DNA of 64,000 bases from Adhaeribacter rhizoryzae (lineage in GTDB: Bacteria; Bacteroidota; Bacteroidia; Cytophagales; Hymenobacteraceae). Below are positions 23,693 to 32,595 of the stretch, in pieces (position 1 is the stretch's first letter; each line of letters opens with the position of its first letter). The notes below the pieces were generated by a model. The model saw only the letters and a list, made by a program, of their open reading frames with translations. It made no database searches and had not been told where the DNA came from. The DNA is taken from positions 124,001 through 188,000 of the forward strand of contig NZ_VWSF01000008.1 in assembly GCF_008629685.1 (NCBI RefSeq). The letters are read 5' to 3'. The position numbers and the translations under genes are program-made.

Positions 23693-26470
23693 ATGGATAA
23701 TTATTCTTATATCGCAAATGCCCACGCTGCATATATTGATGAATTATATAAAAGCTACCAACAGGACCCCGAATCGGTGGATTTTGGCTGGCGGAAATTT
23801 TTTGAAGGCTACGATTTTTCGGTTAAATACGCCGGCAGCAACGGTAATAGCGCTAACGGACATGCCGCAGTAGCAGAACCTAAGAAAGAAACAACTGCCC
23901 CAACTGTTACCAGCGACGTTGACAAAGAAGTACAGGTACGTAACCTGATATACGCCTACCGCAGCCGCGGCCATTTGCGCTCTAAAACCAACCCGGTGCG
24001 CCCGCGCAAAGACCGCAAAGCCCGCCTGGATTTACCAGATTTCCATTTAACCGAAGCCGACCTGGACACCGTGTTTAGAGTTGGCGAAGAAATTGGCATT
24101 GGCCCGGCTACTTTACGCGATATAATTGGGGCGCTGAAAAAAATATACGAAGGCACCATTGGTTTCGAGTACATGTATATCCGCGATCCGGAAATTCTGG
24201 ATTGGTTCAGACAAAAAATCGAGCATGAGTCTTTGAATTTTGATCCATCATTAGATTATAAAAAACGCATTCTTTCTAAACTGAACGAGGCCGTTGTTTT
24301 CGAAAACTTCTTACATACTAAGTTCTTAGGCCAAAAGCGCTTCTCTTTAGAAGGCGGCGAAACCACTATTCCGGCCTTGGATGCAATTATTGATAAAGGT
24401 TCGGAACTGGGCGTAAAAGAAGTGGTAATTGGTATGGCACACCGTGGGCGGTTAAATGTGCTGGCCAATATTATGGGCAAAACCTACGAGCAAATCTTCA
24501 GCGAGTTTGAAGGTACCGCCGTACCGGATTTAACCATGGGCGATGGCGACGTAAAATACCACATGGGTTATTCCAGCGAAGTACAAACCCCATCGGGTGG
24601 TACCGTTAATTTAAAACTGGCACCAAACCCCTCGCACTTAGAGGCGGTAAACCCGGTAGTAGAAGGTTTTGTGCGGGCCAAAATCGATTCGATGTACGGC
24701 AACGATTACAAGAGCATTCTGCCAATTTTAATTCACGGGGATGCGGCGCTGGCCGGGCAAGGCATTGTGTACGAAGTTACCCAGATGTCGAACCTGGATG
24801 GTTATAAAACCGGTGGTACCATTCACTTTGTTATAAACAACCAGGTTGGTTTTACCACCGATTTTGAAGATGCCCGCTCATCAATCTACAGCACCGATGT
24901 GGCCAAAATTATTGATGCCCCGGTTATTCACGTAAACGGCGACGATCCGGAATCAGTAGTATTTGCCGTGCGCATTGCTACCGAGTACCGCCAGCGGTTC
25001 CACAACGATATATTTATTGACATGGTGTGCTACCGCCGCCACGGTCATAACGAAAGCGACGAGCCTAAATTTACGCAGCCGCAGTTGTATAACCTTATCT
25101 CGAAGCACCCGAACCCGCGCGAAATTTATAACAAAGATTTAATTAACCGGGGAGAAGTAAATGCGCAACTAGCCGAGAACATGGATAAGGAGTTCCGCGA
25201 TATGTTACAGGATCGCCTGAACCTGGTAAAACAAAAGCCGTTGCCTTACAACTTCCAGAACCTGGAAAAAGAATGGCGGAATCTTCGCCGTTCCGAGCCG
25301 GTTGATTTTGAAAGTTCGCCAGATACCAGCATTAGCGCAGAAGCAATTCAGAAAGTAGGAAAAGCCCTTAGCTCCATTCCGGAAGGTTTTAAACCGCTGA
25401 AGCAAATTGAAAAATTGCTGAAAGAACGCCAGGATATGTTCTTTAACCAGCAAAGCTTAAACTGGGCAGCGGCCGAATTATTGGCTTACGGTTCTATTTT
25501 ATTAGAGAATAAAATTGTGCGTTTATCGGGCCAGGATGTGCAGCGGGGTACTTTCTCGCACCGCCACGCCGTTTTGCACGATGCCGAAACCAACGAAGCC
25601 TACAACAGCTTAAATTATATTGATGCCAGCCAGGAAAAATTAAGAATTTACAATTCTTTGCTTTCGGAATACGGGGTACTGGGTTTTGAATTTGGCTATG
25701 CCATGGCTAACCCTAATGCACTGGTAATCTGGGAAGCCCAGTTCGGCGATTTTGCCAACGGCGCGCAGGTCATGATCGACCAGTTTATTACCCCATCAGA
25801 AACCAAATGGCAACGGATGAACGGTGTGGTAATGTTGTTGCCGCACGGCTACGAAGGCCAGGGCCCGGAGCACTCCAATGCCCGTCCGGAACGTTTCCTG
25901 CAATTATCAGCTGAATATAATATTGTGGTGGCTAATATTACCACTCCGGCTAACTTCTTCCACGTTTTACGCCGGCAACTGGCCTGGACATTCCGGAAAC
26001 CGTTAATTATTATGTCGCCGAAATCAATGCTGCGCCATCCGTTATGCGTATCGCCGCTGCAAGACTTTACCAGCGGTTCTTTCCGCGAAGTAATCGGCGA
26101 CAATTATGCCGAACCAAAAGCGGTAACCAAAATATTACTGTGTACCGGTAAGCTGTATTACGAATTACTCGAAGAGCAACAGCAAAATAAACGCACCGAT
26201 GTGGCCATTATCCGGATAGAACAGTTGCATCCGTTCCCGCATATTCAGTTAGAAGCCGAACTAAGCAAATACAGCAATCCTAAAGTTTACTGGGTGCAGG
26301 AAGAGCCATCTAACATGGGCTATTGGGCTTATATGATGCGGGCTTTACGCCTCAAAAATATTCTGACGGATGGAATTGCCCGCAAAGCCAGTGCCTCGCC
26401 GGCAACCGGTTATCATAAAGTACACGGCAAACAGCAGCGCGAAATCATAGAAAAAGCATTTAGCATTTAA
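23693..26470 (+). CDS. sucA: 2-oxoglutarate dehydrogenase E1 component
   Basis: A 925-residue thiamine diphosphate enzyme, the usual length for SucA (about 930). It begins YIANAHAAYIDELYKSYQQDPESVDFGW, the conserved E1 N-terminus. The ThDP/Mg region is HGDAALAGQGIVYEV...NNQVGFTT (about 345-390); EAQFGDFANGAQVMIDQFI and LLPHGYEGQGPEHSNARPERFLQL (about 680-740) form the pyrimidine and C-terminal parts. It decarboxylates 2-oxoglutarate and succinylates the lipoyl arm of E2 in the TCA cycle. The next two genes are E2 and E3, so the operon encodes the whole complex. Spacings are 107 and 110 bases. Confidence 0.97.
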   Translation: MDNYSYIANAHAAYIDELYKSYQQDPESVDFGWRKFFEGYDFSVKYAGSNGNSANGHAAVAEPKKETTAPTVTSDVDKEVQVRNLIYAYRSRGHLRSKTNPVRPRKDRKARLDLPDFHLTEADLDTVFRVGEEIGIGPATLRDIIGALKKIYEGTIGFEYMYIRDPEILDWFRQKIEHESLNFDPSLDYKKRILSKLNEAVVFENFLHTKFLGQKRFSLEGGETTIPALDAIIDKGSELGVKEVVIGMAHRGRLNVLANIMGKTYEQIFSEFEGTAVPDLTMGDGDVKYHMGYSSEVQTPSGGTVNLKLAPNPSHLEAVNPVVEGFVRAKIDSMYGNDYKSILPILIHGDAALAGQGIVYEVTQMSNLDGYKTGGTIHFVINNQVGFTTDFEDARSSIYSTDVAKIIDAPVIHVNGDDPESVVFAVRIATEYRQRFHNDIFIDMVCYRRHGHNESDEPKFTQPQLYNLISKHPNPREIYNKDLINRGEVNAQLAENMDKEFRDMLQDRLNLVKQKPLPYNFQNLEKEWRNLRRSEPVDFESSPDTSISAEAIQKVGKALSSIPEGFKPLKQIEKLLKERQDMFFNQQSLNWAAAELLAYGSILLENKIVRLSGQDVQRGTFSHRHAVLHDAETNEAYNSLNYIDASQEKLRIYNSLLSEYGVLGFEFGYAMANPNALVIWEAQFGDFANGAQVMIDQFITPSETKWQRMNGVVMLLPHGYEGQGPEHSNARPERFLQLSAEYNIVVANITTPANFFHVLRRQLAWTFRKPLIIMSPKSMLRHPLCVSPLQDFTSGSFREVIGDNYAEPKAVTKILLCTGKLYYELLEEQQQNKRTDVAIIRIEQLHPFPHIQLEAELSKYSNPKVYWVQEEPSNMGYWAYMMRALRLKNILTDGIARKASASPATGYHKVHGKQQREIIEKAFSI

Positions 26471-26577
26471 GAAAAAAGAAAAAATTTAAAAAGAAGTTAA
26501 TGTTGTCTGATTGTTCTTTCTAATTTGCAAAGCGCAATTCTTACTAAAATTAATGTCTGATTTATATTAGAAAAACT

Positions 26578-28230
26578 ATGGGTCTTGAAATTAAAGTGCC
26601 GGTTGTAGGTGAGTCCATTACAGAAGTAACCATTGCTAAATGGCTTAAAAAAGATGGCGAGCAGGTTGCAATGGATGAAGTTATCTGCGAACTGGAATCC
26701 GATAAAGCCACGTTTGAACTACCCGCCGAAGCTGCCGGTATTTTAAAAATTCGGGTACCCGAAGGCGAAACCATTCCGGTTGGTTCGGTTTTGGCCGAAA
26801 TTTCTGGTAACGGCGCTGCCACTGCAGCACCAGCCAGCAATGATGGCGGCAATCCCGCCGAAAACCAACAGTCGGGGTATGGCGGTTCAGGTCAGCCAAC
26901 CAGCAATGCACCAGCTCCGGAAGTTGTTTCGGGGGCTTCTGCTAATCCGCAAGCCGCCGAAGAAAACGCAACTGGCACCGGTGAAGAAAAAGAAATAAAA
27001 ATACCAACCGTTGGTGAGTCTATAACAGAAGTTACCATTTCTAAATGGTTGAAAAAAGACGGCGAGCAGGTAGCAATGGATGAAATATTGTGCGAATTGG
27101 AATCGGATAAAGCTACTTTTGAATTACCCGCCGAAGCTGCCGGAACTTTAAAAATTATTGCCCAGGAAGGCGAAACCATTCCGGTAGGTTCGGTAATTTG
27201 TAAAATTCAGGTAGGTAGCGGGGCGGGTGCGGGTGCTTCCGCTCCAACTGCTACCCCAGGTGCTCAACCGCAAGCCCAAGCGGCCGCAGCTCCATCTGGT
27301 GGTACTTCGGCGTATGCTGCCGGAACACCTTCGCCGGCTGCCGGTAAAATATTAAGCGAAAAAGGTATTAACGCTACTGATGTGGCCGGTACGGGTCGGG
27401 ATGGTCGCATTACCAAAGAAGATGCCCTGAAGGCCCAGTCTAAACCCGCTGCTCCGGCTTCCGCACCTGCTTCTCCGGCTGCTGCGCCAGCCGCCGCACA
27501 ACCAGCTAACGTTGGTAGCCAGGTTGGCAACCGCAACCAGCGCCGCGAGCGCATGTCGAGTTTGCGGAAAACCGTAGCGCGCCGTTTAGTAGCCGTTAAA
27601 AACGAAACAGCCATGTTAACTACCTTTAACGAGGTAGACATGAAGCCGATTATGGACATACGGGCCAAGTACAAAGACAAGTTTAAAGAAAAACACAGCG
27701 TAGGCTTAGGCTTTATGTCGTTTTTTGTAAAAGCTTGTACCGTAGCTTTACAGGAATTCCCGGCCGTAAACGCCATGATCGACGAAGGCGAAATGGTTTT
27801 CAACGACTTCTGCGACATTTCCATTGCCGTATCGGCGCCTAAAGGTTTGGTAGTGCCGGTAATCCGCAACGCTGAATCAATGTCGCTAGATGGTATTGAA
27901 AAAGAAGTAATCCGGTTAGCTACCCGCGCCCGCGATAATAAAATATCCATCGAAGAAATGACCGGCGGTACCTTTACCATTACCAACGGTGGCGTATTTG
28001 GCTCTATGATGTCTACGCCTATTATCAACGCGCCGCAATCGGCTATTCTAGGGATGCACAATATTGTGCAACGCCCGGTTGCTATTGATGGCCAAGTGGT
28101 TATCCGGCCCATGATGTATGTTGCCTTATCTTACGACCACCGCATCATCGATGGCAAAGAATCGGTAAGCTTCCTGGTACGAGTTAAAGAACTCCTAGAA
28201 GACCCAATGCGATTATTATTAGGCGTGTAA
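26578..28230 (+). CDS. sucB: 2-oxoglutarate dehydrogenase E2 (dihydrolipoyl succinyltransferase) with two lipoyl domains
   Basis: A 550-residue acyltransferase. Two lipoyl domains lie at about 2-77 and 139-212, with lipoylated Lys at 43 and 178 in identical ESDKATF motifs. The two domains are very alike, so they come from a recent internal duplication; classical E2o has one. Two Ala/Pro-rich linkers and a peripheral-subunit-binding domain (about 253-287, [29 protein letters not shown]) follow. The catalytic domain ends in SYDHRIIDG with His521 and Asp525. It transfers succinyl to CoA. Antisense frames of over 280 codons here are shadows. The gene is between E1 and E3. Confidence 0.95.
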   Translation: MGLEIKVPVVGESITEVTIAKWLKKDGEQVAMDEVICELESDKATFELPAEAAGILKIRVPEGETIPVGSVLAEISGNGAATAAPASNDGGNPAENQQSGYGGSGQPTSNAPAPEVVSGASANPQAAEENATGTGEEKEIKIPTVGESITEVTISKWLKKDGEQVAMDEILCELESDKATFELPAEAAGTLKIIAQEGETIPVGSVICKIQVGSGAGAGASAPTATPGAQPQAQAAAAPSGGTSAYAAGTPSPAAGKILSEKGINATDVAGTGRDGRITKEDALKAQSKPAAPASAPASPAAAPAAAQPANVGSQVGNRNQRRERMSSLRKTVARRLVAVKNETAMLTTFNEVDMKPIMDIRAKYKDKFKEKHSVGLGFMSFFVKACTVALQEFPAVNAMIDEGEMVFNDFCDISIAVSAPKGLVVPVIRNAESMSLDGIEKEVIRLATRARDNKISIEEMTGGTFTITNGGVFGSMMSTPIINAPQSAILGMHNIVQRPVAIDGQVVIRPMMYVALSYDHRIIDGKESVSFLVRVKELLEDPMRLLLGV

Positions 28231-28246
28231 AATAATTATGAGTTAG

Positions 28247-28284
28247 AAAGAGGGGGGAGGTTTTAAAGTTTCCCTCCTTTTTTA
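28247..28284 (+). terminator. Weak internal hairpin between E2 and E3
   Basis: GGAGG (28256-28260) pairs with CCTCC (28273-28277), followed by a T-rich stretch. It may act as an attenuator or partial terminator inside the operon, or may be incidental. E3 is often needed by more than one complex, which would fit separate expression. Confidence 0.35.
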
Positions 28285-28340
28285 TATATGGTTTTATAGA
28301 TTCCGGCTTAAATGCCAGAATAATTAATAAATTAAGCGAA

Positions 28341-29744
28341 ATGAAATACGACGTAACAGTTATTGGTTCCGGGCCGGGTGGTTATGTGGCAGCGGTTCGT
28401 TGCGCCCAGTTGGGCTTAAAAACGGCCATCATTGAAAAATATAATGTGTTGGGTGGTACCTGCTTAAACGTGGGTTGTATTCCTTCCAAAGCCCTACTCG
28501 ATTCTTCGGAACACTACCACAATGCGGCGCACACCTTTAAAACCCACGGTATTGAGCTCGATAACCTGAAAGTGAACCTGGAGCAAATGATTAAGCGCAA
28601 AGCCGACGTTATTAAATCTAATAACGATGGTATTTCTTATTTAATGAAAAAGAATAAGATAGATACCTATTTTGGCCTAGGCTCTTTCGTAGACAAAAAC
28701 AAGATTAAAATTACGGGCACCGATGGCCAGGTACAGGAAATTGAAACCGATAAAACCATTATTGCCACCGGTTCAAAGCCTACCATTCTGCCCTTTATTC
28801 CGGTAGATAAGCAACGCATTATTACTTCTACCGAAGCTTTAACTTTAACCGAAGTGCCTAAGCACATGGTTATTATTGGGGGCGGAGTTATTGGCTTGGA
28901 GTTAGGTTCGGTATACGCCCGTTTGGGTTCTAAAATTACCGTGGTGGAGTTCCTGGATTCGATTATTCCGACCATGGACCGGGCGCTGGGTAAAGAGCTG
29001 CAGCGGGTATTAAAGAAAACCTTAGGCTTCGAATTTTTCTTCCAGCACAAAGTAACCGGTGCTACCAATACTGGCAGCGGCGTAACGGTAACAGCCGAAA
29101 ACCCAAAAGGTGAGACTGTTACGTTTGAAGGTGATTATTGTTTGGTATCTATTGGACGCAAACCTTACACCGAGGGTTTAGGCCTGGAGAATGCTGGCGT
29201 ACAAATGGGCGAGCGCGGCATGATTGCCGTAAACGACCACCTGGAAACCAACGTACCCGGTATATTTGCTATTGGCGATGTAGTACGGGGTGCCATGCTG
29301 GCGCACAAAGCCGAAGAAGAAGGCGTACTGGTAGCCGAATATATTACCGGTCAGAAGCCGCACATTAATTATAACCTGATACCCGGAGTAGTGTATACCT
29401 GGCCCGAAGTAGCTGGCGTGGGTTACACCGAAGAGCAACTGAAAGAACAAGGCCGCGCTTATAAAACTGGTTCATTCCCGTTCAAAGCCTCTGGTCGGGC
29501 TAAAGCCAGCATGGATACCGATGGTTTTGTGAAAGTACTGGCCGATAAAGAAACCGACGAAATATTGGGCGTGCACATGATTGGTCCGCGTATTGCCGAC
29601 CTGATTGCAGAAGCCGTAGTTGCCATGGAGTTCCGGGCCTCGGCCGAAGATATTGCCCGCATGAGCCACGCGCACCCTACTTATACCGAAGCCATGAAAG
29701 AGGCTTGTTTAGCTGCAACGGACAACCGGGCTATACATATTTAA
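28341..29744 (+). CDS. lpdA: Dihydrolipoyl dehydrogenase (E3)
   Basis: A 467-residue flavoprotein disulfide reductase. The FAD-binding GSGPGGY motif (9-15), redox-active Cys41/Cys46 in GGTCLNVGCIPSKALL, the NAD-binding GGGVIGLELGSVYARLGS, the AIGDV FAD contact and the catalytic HAHPTYTE at the C-terminus are all present. It re-oxidises the dihydrolipoyl arm of E2 using NAD. The family length matches. It is the third gene of the OGDH cluster, after a weak hairpin. A clean terminator follows at 29766-29800. Confidence 0.96.
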   Translation: MKYDVTVIGSGPGGYVAAVRCAQLGLKTAIIEKYNVLGGTCLNVGCIPSKALLDSSEHYHNAAHTFKTHGIELDNLKVNLEQMIKRKADVIKSNNDGISYLMKKNKIDTYFGLGSFVDKNKIKITGTDGQVQEIETDKTIIATGSKPTILPFIPVDKQRIITSTEALTLTEVPKHMVIIGGGVIGLELGSVYARLGSKITVVEFLDSIIPTMDRALGKELQRVLKKTLGFEFFFQHKVTGATNTGSGVTVTAENPKGETVTFEGDYCLVSIGRKPYTEGLGLENAGVQMGERGMIAVNDHLETNVPGIFAIGDVVRGAMLAHKAEEEGVLVAEYITGQKPHINYNLIPGVVYTWPEVAGVGYTEEQLKEQGRAYKTGSFPFKASGRAKASMDTDGFVKVLADKETDEILGVHMIGPRIADLIAEAVVAMEFRASAEDIARMSHAHPTYTEAMKEACLAATDNRAIHI

Positions 29745-29765
29745 AATTTCTTTTAGTTTAACGTT

Positions 29766-29800
29766 AAAAAGCCACTTTGGAATTTCCAAAGTGGCTTTTT
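29766..29800 (+). terminator. Operon terminator after the E3 gene
   Basis: Stem AAAAAGCCACTTTGGA / TCCAAAGTGGCTTTTT with a short ATT loop, ending in a T-run. Ends the OGDH transcription unit. Confidence 0.9.
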
Positions 29801-29906
29801 AGCATTTATTTAAAGGTGCTTAAACATTTTTTATTTACCCGGTAGCCTGAATGAAAGAAGTTACTGGCAATGGCATAAGCAAATAAGCACAGATGCATGG
29901 CAATTA

Positions 29907-30722
29907 TTAATGATATAAATATTCGTAAGCGCTGTTTTCCTTTACAGGATAATCAACAGCGTTGTATTCGTAAGTATTTTTAGCTGTGCTGCTTTGCGGA
30001 ATGCCCGGCGTATTGGTAAAGGAAGTGGTTTGGGTTTCGATAATATTATTGGGGTTGGTATAGAGGCCCGGCAAACCCAGTTCCCGGTAAATCCGGAAAG
30101 GATTATTCTTTGTATCGTACAGGAAAGTTGCCGTGTGAATTAACTGGGGTGTTGCCCCGGCAGATTGATTAAGCAAAGAATAATAATGCTCTTTACTAAC
30201 ATTCCCTCTGCTGTCGTAAGAGAAAGTATTGTATTGCGTAATCCTGTCAGTAGCATCATGAATATTTACCCGTGTAATTAAACTGTCGGTGTATTCAAAG
30301 CTTCGCTTCGAAGTATAAATAAATGCATTATTCTGCTTCTGGTAATATTTGGCTGTTATTAATTGGTTGTTTGGGTTAAACGTGTACAGCGTATAACCGG
30401 ATATTTCGGTGTTGGCAGCCGTCATTAATTCAGTACGCTTGTTTAGCGTAGATGATGAAAAACTGCTAGGGTCAATTGCATTTTCCTGCTTAATTAAATC
30501 TCCTTCCTGGTTGTAATAAAATTTGTTATAATAATTAAGACTTTCTGTTTCTAATATTCTCCCCGAAGCATCATAAACAAACCGGGTAGCTGTTTTTCCC
30601 GGCAACGCCTTAATTTCTTTTATTAACCAGGAATTTTTAGCTACAGGCGCTACATTCTTTTCTTCTGTACAGGAAAATATTGTAACCAGAAATACAATCA
30701 GTGGTAGAATGGCTTTTTTCAT
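29907..30722 (-). CDS. Lipoprotein with YD-like repeats
   Basis: A 271-residue lipoprotein (lipobox IFSC, Cys18). The mature part has several repeats such as FVYDASGRILETE, YYNQEGDLIKQE, FNPNNQLITAKY, FSYDSRGNVSKEHYY and FLYDTKNNPFRIY, which are the YD/RHS-like repeats that form beta-strands around a shell. In this length it is not a full RHS toxin but a small DUF4595-type member. It is a single gene, convergent with the OGDH operon terminator. Its role is unknown; carbohydrate binding or cell-surface contacts are possible. Confidence 0.72.
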   Translation of the reverse strand: MKKAILPLIVFLVTIFSCTEEKNVAPVAKNSWLIKEIKALPGKTATRFVYDASGRILETESLNYYNKFYYNQEGDLIKQENAIDPSSFSSSTLNKRTELMTAANTEISGYTLYTFNPNNQLITAKYYQKQNNAFIYTSKRSFEYTDSLITRVNIHDATDRITQYNTFSYDSRGNVSKEHYYSLLNQSAGATPQLIHTATFLYDTKNNPFRIYRELGLPGLYTNPNNIIETQTTSFTNTPGIPQSSTAKNTYEYNAVDYPVKENSAYEYLYH

Positions 30723-31086
30723 GCGCTTTCAGCAGCTTTTATTTTAATGAGTATTATGCATTGCAAATGGTTGCAAGTGGTGACAATGTATTAAATGCTT
30801 AAAGCTTAATATTTTTTGTTTTAAGCATTTACGAAGTAGCCTAACTGTATTTAAATTAATATTTTATGGCTTCAGGCAACCCCGCACATCTTAATAGCAT
30901 CTTAAAAGTATTTATGCCTTTAAATTAAAAATATATAGGTTTAAAATAAATAGGTGAAGTTTTTCGGTTATATAATAAAGAGAAATTATATAAATTATTT
31001 GTAATTAAAAATCTAAGCAACTAACTTGTATTGCATACTACTATGCTAAACATATAAGCTGTTAATTTAGGTGACTAAACAAATAT
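30723..31086. other. AT-rich divergent intergenic region, 364 bases
   Basis: No credible gene. It contains a weak promoter candidate for the ABC ATPase gene: TTTG at 30998-31001 with TAACTTGT at 31022-31029, spaced as in Bacteroidota. Otherwise it is AT-rich without repeats that I could see. Confidence 0.55.
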
Positions 31087-31779
31087 ATGATTCAGTTAAA
31101 AGATATTCATAAATATTATGCGGTGGCCCAGAACAAGCTGCACGTGCTGAAAGGAATTGATTTGCATATCCGGGAAGGCGAATTGGTATCGATTATGGGC
31201 TCATCGGGTTCCGGCAAATCTACGCTGCTGAATATTTTGGGTATTCTGGATGATTACGATAAAGGCGATTATTATTTAGCCGGCACCCACATAAAAAACC
31301 TGTCGCAAACCAAAGCGGCCTTTTACCGGAATAAATTTCTGGGTTTTGTATTTCAGTCGTTCAACCTGCTTTCTTTTAAAAACGCCATGGAAAACGTGGC
31401 TTTGCCGCTTTATTACCAAAAAGTTGGTCGCCGCGAACGCAATAAACTGGCCTTAGAATATTTAGACCGGGTAGGCTTGAAAGAATGGGCCGAACACTCA
31501 CCCAACGAAATGTCGGGTGGGCAGCGGCAACGAGTAGCCATTGCCCGCGCGCTCATCAGCAAACCTAAATTAATTCTAGCCGATGAGCCAACGGGTGCCC
31601 TCGATACCCAAACTTCATACGAAGTAATGGAAATATTTAAAGAGGTAAACCTACAGGGCATGACGGTGGTAATTGTAACCCACGAAAACGATATTGCCGC
31701 CCAAACGCACCGCGTTATCCGCCTGAAAGACGGCCTGATAATAAACGAAACCGAAAACGTAGAGCTTTACAACAGTTAA
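31087..31779 (+). CDS. ABC transporter ATP-binding protein, MacB/LolD type
   Basis: A 230-residue ATPase. Walker A GSSGSGKST (38-46), Q-loop VFQSFNLLSF, the signature MSGGQRQRVAIARAL, Walker B LILADEPTGALD and an H-loop VTHEND are all visible. The length and signature place it in the MacB/LolD/FtsE branch. It should energise the two FtsX-type permeases downstream (32596-33843 and 33857-35113) with the adaptor at 35252-36358. The usual order in MacAB is adaptor first; here ATPase is first and a lipocalin-like gene stands between. Confidence 0.92.
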   Translation: MIQLKDIHKYYAVAQNKLHVLKGIDLHIREGELVSIMGSSGSGKSTLLNILGILDDYDKGDYYLAGTHIKNLSQTKAAFYRNKFLGFVFQSFNLLSFKNAMENVALPLYYQKVGRRERNKLALEYLDRVGLKEWAEHSPNEMSGGQRQRVAIARALISKPKLILADEPTGALDTQTSYEVMEIFKEVNLQGMTVVIVTHENDIAAQTHRVIRLKDGLIINETENVELYNS

Positions 31780-31819
31780 TATTTAGCTACGCATCAGCAT
31801 AAATTAAAAACAAATAATT

Positions 31820-32224
31820 ATGCAGCACCTCAGGATTTTTTCAGTAGCCTTTTTTTTACTAACCTTTACCTGCACAATTGCTTTGGGCCAGGCAATTAAT
31901 GAAGATTTAATTATTGGTAAATGGAAGTTTGTTAAAGCAACGACCGGTAATACGGAACTAGCTTACCAATATAACGGTGATCCACTCCTTACTTTCGAGA
32001 AAGGCGGCCATTGGATTACAGAAGACACTAATCCGAAATACCGGCAAAGCGGCAGCTGGAAAATAGAGAATAATATTTTGATAAGAGATCCGGAAGTATC
32101 CGGGTTAGGCGATATCGGGCCTTACACCAGAGTTATAGATAAACTAACCAAAACAGACTTGGTGTTTTATGCCCCTGATAACGGAGCCCGTACCTTTACT
32201 TTTTATTTTACCAGAATAGAATAA
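31820..32224 (+). CDS. Secreted lipocalin-like protein
   Basis: A 134-residue protein with a signal peptide (1-22, ending ALGQA). The mature part begins EDLIIGKWKFVKATTG, the first strand of the lipocalin-type barrel with the conserved GKW, and ends TDLVFYAPDNGARTFTFYFTRIE. It fits the lipocalin-like domains often found in Bacteroidota exported proteins. It is 40 bases downstream of the ABC ATPase gene, on the same strand. That position makes a role with the exporter possible, for example binding a hydrophobic cargo, but this is a guess. Confidence 0.65.
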   Translation: MQHLRIFSVAFFLLTFTCTIALGQAINEDLIIGKWKFVKATTGNTELAYQYNGDPLLTFEKGGHWITEDTNPKYRQSGSWKIENNILIRDPEVSGLGDIGPYTRVIDKLTKTDLVFYAPDNGARTFTFYFTRIE

Positions 32225-32338
32225 CCAACATTGGCCGTATGGCTGATCGGTTATAAGCTTAAATCCTTTTTAATTTTTTGAACAATACTACTTAGGTATT
32301 AATACTCGCAAATGTTAATATAATAAAGGTTTAAGCAA

Positions 32339-32411
32339 TCCATACTTGTCATTCAGGAGGAAACTATTTAGCAGGCAGCCAAATAGGTTCCTCCTGAATG
32401 ACAAGTGTGGA
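32339..32411. repeat. Dispersed hairpin element, copy B
   Basis: A 73-nt stem-loop: arms 32339-32369 and 32381-32411 pair at 29 of 31 positions, with the loop AGCAGGCAGCC (32370-32380) identical to that of copy A (12237-12311). At least four base pairs differ in a compensating way between the copies, so the shape rather than the sequence is preserved. Confidence 0.8.
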
Positions 32412-32514
32412 CTCCTGTAAATGAATAGTTATTAAATGTCCCTTTGGAGGGGAAGGTTATAAAGATTAAAACGGCAATTTTGCTAAAGCCCTAATTAATC
32501 AGTTTGTAGTAATT

Positions 32515-32593
32515 AGCAATCGGCAACCAACAACCAACAACCAACAACCAGCAACCAACAACTAACAACCAGCAATCAACAACCAGCAATAAA
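32515..32593. repeat. Degenerate AACAACC simple repeat
   Basis: A tract of about ten units of AACCAACAACC with small variants such as AACCAGCAAT. It reaches to a few bases before the ATG of the permease gene. The same kind of tract is seen at 12345-12393. Confidence 0.6.
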
Positions 32594-32595
32594 CC

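Larger units (their letters stand above)
32225..32595. other. Intergenic region with hairpin copy B and AACAACC repeats
   Basis: The 371-base gap inside the ABC cluster contains copy B of the dispersed hairpin (32339-32411), a short CCCT/AGGG hairpin near 32440-32450, and a tract of AACAACC-type units (32515-32593) that runs up to the start of the first permease gene. No open frame is convincing here. Confidence 0.65.

Noticed and set aside
27264-28112. 282-codon frame antisense to the E2 gene
   Set aside because: The plus-strand gene is certain (catalytic and lipoyl motifs). The antisense product has no motif.
32515-32593. Possible CRISPR array in the AACAACC tract
   Set aside because: The units are a few bases long, degenerate and without spacers, and no cas gene is near.
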